Shown: positions 58,333 through 64,000 of the stretch, piece by piece
Numbering within the stretch: the stretch's first letter is position 1
Layout: every line of letters starts with the position of its first letter
Assembly: GCA_963744915.1 (NCBI GenBank)
Contig: CAVUUY010000009.1
Span: forward strand, 62,001 to 126,000
Direction of reading: 5' to 3'
DNA: 64,000 nucleotides
DNA from: DATAFF01 sp963744915
Lineage (GTDB): Bacteria; Pseudomonadota; Alphaproteobacteria; Rhizobiales; Aestuariivirgaceae
Position numbers and translations under genes: made by a program
Notes under the pieces: generated by a model
The model's input: only the letters and a program-made list of their open reading frames with translations
The model's database searches: none
Told to the model about the DNA's origin: nothing

Positions 58333-58899
58333 CTATTCGGCGGCCTTGGGCCCGCGCTGCGGCATTTCCACGGGGTGGAAGCCTTCCTCGTCGATGACGC
58401 CGAACTGATGCGGCGGCGCGGGCGGCGGCGCGGCGGGCGCCGTCATCGGCATGGTGTGATAGGTCAGCTGCTCCTGGGACTCGCCGTAATAGCCGGTCGC
58501 CATGGGCTCCGAGAGCGGATCCTCGGAACGGCGGATCTTGCCATCGATATAGGCGCCATTCTCGACCGACAGGGTCTCGTTGATGACGTCGCCCTCGACA
58601 TGGCCGCCGGCGAGAATATGGACGTGGATGCCGCGGATCGGCCCGATCACCCGGCCGCGCACCAGCACCTCCTCGGCATAAACCTCGCCATGGATCACGC
58701 CATTGGCGTCGACGATGCACACGCGCGCCCGCACGTCCCCATTGATCGTGCCGTCGATCTGGATCTCGCCATTGGTGACGAGATGCCCTTCGATGATCAC
58801 CTCGCTGGCGATGGTGGTCGGACGACCCGCGGTTCGCCGCCGCTGCCGACTTGGAGCGACAGAGGTGTTGGCTCTGCTACGAAACCGATCGAATATCAT
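58333..58899 (-). CDS. bactofilin (polymer-forming cytoskeletal protein)
   Basis: 188 residues. The central part (about 25-130) has the beta-helix repeats of bactofilins: ASEVIIEGHLVTNGEIQIDG, TINGDVRA, then further GxVxG turns to AYIDGKIRR. Both ends are disordered, the C-terminal one rich in Pro and Ala. Bactofilins form filaments on the membrane that place wall enzymes. ATG at 58899 (MIFDRFRSR) follows GGCAGG at seven bases; starts at 58938 (ATG) or 58947 (TTG) have no ribosome site. Confidence 0.88.
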   Translation of the reverse strand: MIFDRFRSRANTSVAPSRQRRRTAGRPTTIASEVIIEGHLVTNGEIQIDGTINGDVRARVCIVDANGVIHGEVYAEEVLVRGRVIGPIRGIHVHILAGGHVEGDVINETLSVENGAYIDGKIRRSEDPLSEPMATGYYGESQEQLTYHTMPMTAPAAPPPAPPHQFGVIDEEGFHPVEMPQRGPKAAE

Positions 58900-59173
58900 T
58901 GTAGACCTGCCCGTCTCGCCTCGGGATGTCGGGTCCATGTCGTTCAAGGGCGCGCATCAATCGGAAGGCGCCTGAACGCTCCGACCCACACCCGCCGACG
59001 AATTGTCGTCTTACCCCAAGCGACATTCAGGCCGATTCCATCCCCGAAGTCCATACCCAAACAAACGCCAAGTTCTGCGACTCCTCGCAAAATCGCGAAT
59101 TGCCCCGATGCTCGCGTCCGTCCCGCCCCGAATCAGCATAAGAATAAGGCAGAAAAAGAACCGCCCCGAAATG

Positions 59174-59644
59174 TCAATCCAGATTCCTTGCTGCTTCAAG
59201 AACTTCTGCTGCATGACCGGGAACCTTCACCTTCCGCCAAATCCGGGCAATCGTGCCCTTGCGGTCGATCAGGAAGGTGGTTCGCTCGACGCCGAAATAC
59301 TTCCGGCCGTACATGCTTTTCTCGCCCCAGACGCCATAGGCTTCGAGCACGCGATGATCCTCGTCGGAGGCGAGGCGGATGTCGAGCTCGTACTTTGCCT
59401 TGAATTTGTCGTGGCTTTTGGCGCTGTCGGCGCTCATTCCCAGCACCTCGGCGGCGGCGGCCGCGAAATCGCCCTTCAGCGCCGAGAACTCCTTCGCCTC
59501 CTGGGTGCAGCCGCTGGTGTCGTCCTTGGGATAGAAATAGAGGACCACCTTGCGGCCGCGAAAATCCTGCATCCGGATCTTGCTCTCGCCGTCGCCGGGC
59601 AAGGAAAAATCGGGTGCTGCCTGGCCAGCCTCCAGCATGCTCAT
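59174..59644 (-). CDS. bcp: peroxiredoxin, Bcp/PrxQ type (1-Cys form)
   Basis: 156 residues. The active site reads LYFYPKDDTSGCTQEAKEF: the peroxidatic Cys and the P-xxx-T-xx-C frame are kept. The resolving Cys five residues later in E. coli Bcp is a lysine here, and no other Cys occurs in the protein, so it should act as a 1-Cys enzyme needing an outside thiol. It reduces hydroperoxides in the cytosol. ATG at 59644 follows AAAGGA. The open frame upstream runs across the 200-base gap to the divergent YhdP-like gene. Confidence 0.92.
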   Translation of the reverse strand: MSMLEAGQAAPDFSLPGDGESKIRMQDFRGRKVVLYFYPKDDTSGCTQEAKEFSALKGDFAAAAAEVLGMSADSAKSHDKFKAKYELDIRLASDEDHRVLEAYGVWGEKSMYGRKYFGVERTTFLIDRKGTIARIWRKVKVPGHAAEVLEAARNLD

Positions 59645-59848
59645 TGCTTGCCATCCTTTCGTCGCTTTGCGTGGGCCAAAGTTCGATTGAGCCGAGGGAA
59701 CGAGGGGTTCAGCTCTGTTTGCGGATCTCTTCCTGCGCGCTGCGCTAAGGGCATGGTTCATAACTGGTAAAGCAAGAATGTGAAACATTGCTTCGCAGCG
59801 CAGCAGCGGCAATCCTCTCGCAGGGCAGTTGAAGTGGGGCATTGAAAC

Positions 59849-62800
59849 TTGGGTCGCCGGGTCGGCAGGTACATAGTAGCAGCCACGGTGGTGCTCGCCA
59901 GCACCTGCGTCGTGGTCGCCGTGGCGTTCTACTGGCGCTTGTCGCAAGGTCCCGTCGAGCTTGGGTTTTTGACCACCATGGTGCAGAGCCGCATCGGCGG
60001 GCTCCTGCCCGGGGTTCGGGCGGAGATCTCCGGCGTGGTGCTCGAGCGCGATGCCGAATCAGGCGAGCCGCGGATCCGCCTGCGCGACATCAAGCTCAGG
60101 GACGAAAACGGGAACATGATCGCGGCGGCGCCGCGGGCGGCGGTCGGTGTCGACGGCACGTCGCTGCTGGCCGGCGGGGTCAATCTTCGCCGGCTCGAGC
60201 TGATCGGTCCGCGGATCCTGGTCCGCCGCAAGCTCGACGGCTCCTTCCAGCTCGGCTTCGGAGATCCCGAGGCAGCGCCGGGCAAGGGCGATCACCAGGG
60301 GACTGCGCCGCGGATGCCGGCAGTCGAGAATGCGCCGAACGCCATCGACGTGCTGATGACGCAGATGAACGCGCGGCGGGGGTCGGTGGCGGGTCTCGAG
60401 GCGGTGCTCATCCGGCAGGCGTCGCTCTCGGTCTATGACGAGGCCAACCGCGCGGTGTGGTATGCGCCGCAGGCCAATCTCATGTTCAAGCGCGCCGAGT
60501 ACGGCTTCGTGCTGTTCACCGATGCGCGAATTTCGAACGGCGCCGAGCCATGGCGCACCGAGATCGTCACCACCTATCGTTCCGAGAGCAAGACGTTCAA
60601 TGTCAGCGCCCGAATCTTCGACCTGGTGCCGGCCGATATCGCGGACGAGGTGTTCGCGCTGTCGCAGCTCGCCCAGGTCAAGCTGCCGCTGTCGGGCCAT
60701 GCCGAAATCGAATTCGCCGAGAGCGGCAAGATCCTGCGCGGCTCGGCCGAGCTGACGGCGCGGGCCGGGCGGGTCGGCTTTCCGAATTACCTCTCCGACC
60801 CCATTCTCATCGATGAAGGCCTGATCCGCGTCGACTACGATCCCGATTCGGGCGGGCTCATCATCGGCAATTCGTCGCTGCTGGTGGATGGACGCAAGGC
60901 GCAGCTGTCAGGCCGCGTCGATCCGCGTCGCGACGAGGCCGGCCGGCTCGAGGCCTATGCCGTGGCGCTCCATGCCAAGAACATCAACATGGATGCCTTT
61001 GCCGGCTCGCATGGGCTGTCGCTCGACAACATCGATTTCAAAGGGCTCGCCTCGATCGGCGAGCGCAAGCTCGTGGTCGACGACCTGGTGATGATGTCAG
61101 GCAACACCGCGGTCAGGCTGCGGGGCACGTTCATCGGCGGCGCCGAGGCCATCGGGCTGTTCCTCGCCGGGCGGGTGCGCGACCTGCCGGAGCCGATGCT
61201 GAAGCATCTCTGGCCGGCGGTGGTGGCGCCGGGGGCCCGCAACTGGTTCATGGCGAACGTCACCGCCGGACGAATCTCGGAAGGCGAGTTCCGGATCGCG
61301 CTGCCCGGCGATGTGCTCGCGGCGGCCTTCCGGCGCGTGCCGATCCCCGACGAGATGGTCGACCTCAAATTCAGCGCCGAGAATGTCGCCGGGACCTATT
61401 TCAAGCCGCTGCCGCCGGTCAGCGGCGTCAGCGTGAAGGGGCGGCTGCGCGGCAACACGTTCGAGGTCGACACGTCCGGCGGGGTGGTGAACCTGCCGTC
61501 AGGCAAGAAGATCACCGTCAAGACCGGCTCGATGCGGGCCAACGATCTGGCGCCGACGGTGACGCCGGCAACCTTCGGCGTCGATGCCCAGGGCTCGGCC
61601 GAGGCGCTGCGGGAGCTCATCGACTCGCCGCCGTTCATGCTGGCGAGCAAGTCGGGCCTGGACGGCGTTCAGCTGAGCGGCGCCGCCAGCATCCACTTCG
61701 AGCTCGATGCCAAGCTTGGCCAGAACGTTCCGCCCGAGCCGCATTTCCGCGCCCGGACCCATATCGACGACGCCTCGTTCTCCGGCGCGGTCGAAGGCTT
61801 CGATTTCAGCGAAGGCAAGATCGACATCGAGCTCGATGACCACGGCGTCAAGGCGCATGGCCCGGTGATGGTCGGCGGCCAGAAGGCCACCATCGCGTGG
61901 GCCCGCAGCTTCGCCAGCACCGACGGGCAAGACGAGGTCATACTCGATGCGACGCTCGACGACATGGCGCGGCGCAAGCTCGGGATCGACGTGTCGGGAT
62001 TCGTCCAGGGGCCGATCAAGGCACGGGTGTCGGGGCTGATCGACGGGCGCAAGCTGGTCAAGGCCGATATCGATGCCGACCTGTCGCGGGCCTATGTTTT
62101 TCTCGACGTCATCGGCTGGTCGCGGCCGCCGACCGCCAAGACCACGGCCAGCCTGTCGCTCGATCTCACATCGCCCAAGGCCATCCTGGTGAAGGATCTC
62201 AAGATCCAGGGCAAGGACCTGAAGATCCAGGGCAGCATGCGCATCGCCCCCGACGGCACGATCATCGACGGCACGCTGCCGGTGGTCAATCTCGACGAGC
62301 TCAACCAGGTGGCGCTCGGGCTGAAGACGGTCAATGGCGCGCTCGACCTGTCGATCAGCGGCGACAGCTTCGATGCGCGCCGGCTGATCAACCAGATGTT
62401 CACCGCCTCGGGTCCGCCGCCGACGGCGGGGATCCCGGTGACGGTGCAGGCCTCGGTGGCGCGGGTCTATGCCAATCGCGGCGAGATCATCGACGAGCTG
62501 AGCGGCCAGCTCGAGATCAATAACGGCGTGGTGCAGCGGGCCGATCTGACGGGCCAGTTCGTCAATGGCGGGCCGGTGACCCTGAAGATCACGCCGGCCG
62601 GCCAGGGCACGCGCGACATGCGGGTGGTCGGGCGCGATGCGGGGGCGGCGCTCAGGGCCTCCAACCTCTATTCCAAGGTGGCCGGCGGCAGCCTCGACTT
62701 TTCGGCCGTGCTCGATGCGGGAGCGCAATCCGGCATTCAGCGCGGCCTGCTGGTGATCCGGAATTTCGAGGTCCGCAACGAGGGGGCGCTCAGCAATCTC

Positions 62801-63259
62801 GACGAGCAGGGGCGCAGCAAGAAGGCGAGCGGACCGCGCCGCGACGGCCTGTCGTTCACGCGCCTGACCCTGCCGTTCTCGGCAGATCAGCGCTTCGTCA
62901 GGATCGGCGATGCGCTGGTGCAGGGCTCGGAGATGGGCGCGTCGGCCCAGGGCATCATCCGCAAGGCGGATGGGCGGATGGATATCGGCGGCACGATCAT
63001 TCCCGCCTATGCGCTCAATGCCGCCTTGAGCGAGGTGCCGGTGCTCGGCGAGGTGCTGATGGGCGGGCGCGGCCAGGGCATGTTCGGGCTGAATTTCGCG
63101 CTGCAGGGGACGATGCAGGAGCCGCGCTTCGTGGTGAACCCGGTGTCGGCGATCGCGCCGGGATTCCTGCGCCATCTGTTCTCGATCGGCGGCGGGCAGA
63201 CCAATCCGGACGGCACTCCGGTCGGTCCAAGAAAGCCGCTGCGCGATCCGAGGGGCTAG
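59849..63259 (+). CDS. AsmA/YhdP-like (DUF3971) envelope protein
   Basis: 1136 residues: one N-terminal membrane anchor (about 7-28), then a very long beta-rich periplasmic part. DUF3971 seems to fill about 60-~700, and an AsmA-like C-terminal domain covers the last ~400 residues (INNGVVQRADLTGQF, VAGGSLDFSAVLDAG, GTMQEPRFVVNPVSAIAPGF). Proteins of this type form hydrophobic grooves that carry phospholipids to the outer membrane. A stop lies in frame just upstream, so the start is TTG at 59849 or a later codon; TTG follows GTGGGG. Confidence 0.85.
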   Translation: MGRRVGRYIVAATVVLASTCVVVAVAFYWRLSQGPVELGFLTTMVQSRIGGLLPGVRAEISGVVLERDAESGEPRIRLRDIKLRDENGNMIAAAPRAAVGVDGTSLLAGGVNLRRLELIGPRILVRRKLDGSFQLGFGDPEAAPGKGDHQGTAPRMPAVENAPNAIDVLMTQMNARRGSVAGLEAVLIRQASLSVYDEANRAVWYAPQANLMFKRAEYGFVLFTDARISNGAEPWRTEIVTTYRSESKTFNVSARIFDLVPADIADEVFALSQLAQVKLPLSGHAEIEFAESGKILRGSAELTARAGRVGFPNYLSDPILIDEGLIRVDYDPDSGGLIIGNSSLLVDGRKAQLSGRVDPRRDEAGRLEAYAVALHAKNINMDAFAGSHGLSLDNIDFKGLASIGERKLVVDDLVMMSGNTAVRLRGTFIGGAEAIGLFLAGRVRDLPEPMLKHLWPAVVAPGARNWFMANVTAGRISEGEFRIALPGDVLAAAFRRVPIPDEMVDLKFSAENVAGTYFKPLPPVSGVSVKGRLRGNTFEVDTSGGVVNLPSGKKITVKTGSMRANDLAPTVTPATFGVDAQGSAEALRELIDSPPFMLASKSGLDGVQLSGAASIHFELDAKLGQNVPPEPHFRARTHIDDASFSGAVEGFDFSEGKIDIELDDHGVKAHGPVMVGGQKATIAWARSFASTDGQDEVILDATLDDMARRKLGIDVSGFVQGPIKARVSGLIDGRKLVKADIDADLSRAYVFLDVIGWSRPPTAKTTASLSLDLTSPKAILVKDLKIQGKDLKIQGSMRIAPDGTIIDGTLPVVNLDELNQVALGLKTVNGALDLSISGDSFDARRLINQMFTASGPPPTAGIPVTVQASVARVYANRGEIIDELSGQLEINNGVVQRADLTGQFVNGGPVTLKITPAGQGTRDMRVVGRDAGAALRASNLYSKVAGGSLDFSAVLDAGAQSGIQRGLLVIRNFEVRNEGALSNLDEQGRSKKASGPRRDGLSFTRLTLPFSADQRFVRIGDALVQGSEMGASAQGIIRKADGRMDIGGTIIPAYALNAALSEVPVLGEVLMGGRGQGMFGLNFALQGTMQEPRFVVNPVSAIAPGFLRHLFSIGGGQTNPDGTPVGPRKPLRDPRG

Positions 63260-63691
63260 GCCCCAGACTCTTTTGGGAGATCGCCGGACCCTCTCTTTTC
63301 CCTTCTCCCCCGTGATTCGGCTTGGCGAGAAAGACCCCTCATCCGCCCCTCCGGGGCACCTTCTCCCCGTTCAAGAGCGGGGAGAAGGGAAATGGGGGCG
63401 GCACCGTTCCGGGGCACCTTCTCCCCGTCAGCACGGGGAGAAGGGAAAATGGGGGCGCCACCGTTCTTTCCCCTCGCCCCGCGCCAGCGGGGAGAGGGTG
63501 CCCGAAGGGCGGGTGAGGGGTGGTTGAGCTTGCAAAGAAGTTCCGCTCATCCGCCGCTGCGGGCACCTTCTCCCCGTCAGCACGGCTTAGGTCCTCGGGG
63601 CGGCGGGAAGAGCTTCCGCCCGGCGGGCCGCGACGGAATCGCCGCTCTCCTCTCGTCATGGATCCAGACAGGCAATTCATGAGGAGAGGTA
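63260..63691. other. gene-free region carrying palindromic repeats
   Basis: About 430 bases between the YhdP-like gene and the EF-hand gene with no credible coding sequence. Most is the palindromic repeat cluster; the last ~90 bases should hold the promoter of the EF-hand gene. Confidence 0.65.
63352..63500. repeat. palindromic intergenic repeats, two tandem ~58-base copies plus a third hairpin
   Basis: Copy 1 has CCTTCTCCCCG (63359-63369) and CGGGGAGAAGG (63378-63388); copy 2 has the same arms at 63417-63427 and 63434-63444, both perfect 11-base-pair stems, followed by GGAAAATGGGGGCG-like tails. A third stem, CCCTC-g-CCCCGC with GCGGGG-a-GAGGG (63471-63498), follows, and a half copy lies at 63564-63585. 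This is the style of dispersed palindromic elements in rhizobial genomes. ORFs across it are artefacts of the repeat. Confidence 0.75.
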
Positions 63692-64000
63692 ATGAGGAAA
63701 TCAGTCTCGACTATCGCAACCGGCCTTGCTGTCCTGACCGGCATGGCCGTGGCGCTTGGCAGTGCCGTCGCGGGCGAATCCGACCGTCAGTGCGGCTTTC
63801 GCCATGGCGGGCATCGGATGAGCGAGAAAATTCGCGCATTCGGCGAGCGCTACGATGTCAACAAGGACGGCAAGATCACCCAGCAGGAGATCGACCAGAA
63901 CCGCGCTGCCTGGATCGCCGAGTTCGACACCGACAAGGATCCCGGCCTGACGCTGAAGGAGTTCGAGGCGCTGTGGCTCAAGGCGCGGCATCTGCGGATG
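63692..64000 (+). CDS. EF-hand calcium-binding exported protein (3' partial)
   Basis: The first 103 residues are visible; the gene runs off the window. A signal peptide (KSVSTIATGLAVLTGMAVALG...AVAG) is followed by two EF-hand-like loops: DVNKDGKITQQE, a full calcium loop, and DTDKDPGLTLKE, a variant. Small exported EF-hand proteins of this kind are common in Hyphomicrobiales and probably bind calcium in the periplasm. GAGGAGAGG lies a few bases before the ATG. Confidence 0.78.
   Translation, partial: MRKSVSTIATGLAVLTGMAVALGSAVAGESDRQCGFRHGGHRMSEKIRAFGERYDVNKDGKITQQEIDQNRAAWIAEFDTDKDPGLTLKEFEALWLKARHLRM

Noticed and set aside
59690..59730. EcfG promoter near bcp
   Set aside because: GGAAC is present but no CGTT occurs 16-17 bases on in either direction.
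63273..63527. 84-codon ORF in the palindromic repeats
   Set aside because: Its repeated RGEGKWGRHRS pattern comes directly from the DNA repeat, as in many artefact ORFs.

Overview
The window is a high-GC stretch of an alphaproteobacterial chromosome, most likely from the order Hyphomicrobiales (Rhizobiales); genus cannot be fixed from sequence alone. The support is gene content and gene order (HdaA next to ppk/ppx, rnd back-to-back with aspS, NDUFA12-family protein and DUF2155 in one operon, class II vitamin-B12 ribonucleotide reductase, DUF1194, DUF2066, VUT transporter) plus two alphaproteobacterial signals: a perfect CtrA-type site and two EcfG (general stress response) promoters. I see no tRNA, rRNA, CRISPR array, phage or insertion sequence.

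Layout. 1-3.3 kb: end of a GcvT-fold demethylating dehydrogenase, a DMT transporter, a secreted SMP-30-like beta-propeller and the ndk-VUT pair. 3.3-6.1 kb: a two-gene mini-operon of tiny proteins behind an EcfG promoter, back-to-back with a large Gln-rich repeat protein ending in an OmpA domain. 6.1-10.9 kb: ABC-F ATPase, nhaA, DUF1194 protein, purN (without purM). 11.1-17.2 kb: an overlapping operon DUF2066-pgsA-like-hdaA-ppk-ppx, with ppk frameshifted. 17.3-22.8 kb: rnd and the aspS-maeB pair. 22.9-26.5 kb: small ORFs, a decayed gene, speD-speE, an L,D-transpeptidase and a tiny histone-H1-like protein. 27-33.5 kb: nrdJ, then NDUFA12-mlaD-methyltransferase-DUF2155 with 4-nt overlaps. 33.5-36.2 kb: opgG and a DegP/DegS-like protease.

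36.3-56.2 kb is the striking part: nine consecutive minus-strand genes, nearly all overlapping or within a dozen bases, in the transcription order otsA, glgE, treS-mak fusion, glgB, glgX, treZ, malQ, treY, glgP, possibly continuing into the DegS-like protease. It holds a glucan-building branch (trehalose -> maltose -> maltose-1-P -> glucan by TreS/Mak, GlgE, GlgB), a glucan-to-trehalose branch (GlgX, TreY, TreZ) and glucan recycling (MalQ, GlgP). A perfect EcfG promoter sits just ahead of otsA, so the whole trehalose/glucan cycle is probably switched on by the general stress response. No glgA, glgC or otsB is present here. glgB carries three +1 shifts in about 350 bases.

56.3-64 kb: DMT transporter, M48 protease, bactofilin, 1-Cys Bcp-type peroxiredoxin, a large AsmA/YhdP-like protein, a cluster of palindromic repeats and the start of an EF-hand protein. 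The frameshifts in ppk and glgB are single-base insertions in otherwise well-kept coding sequence, so assembly or sequencing error must be excluded before reading them as biology.
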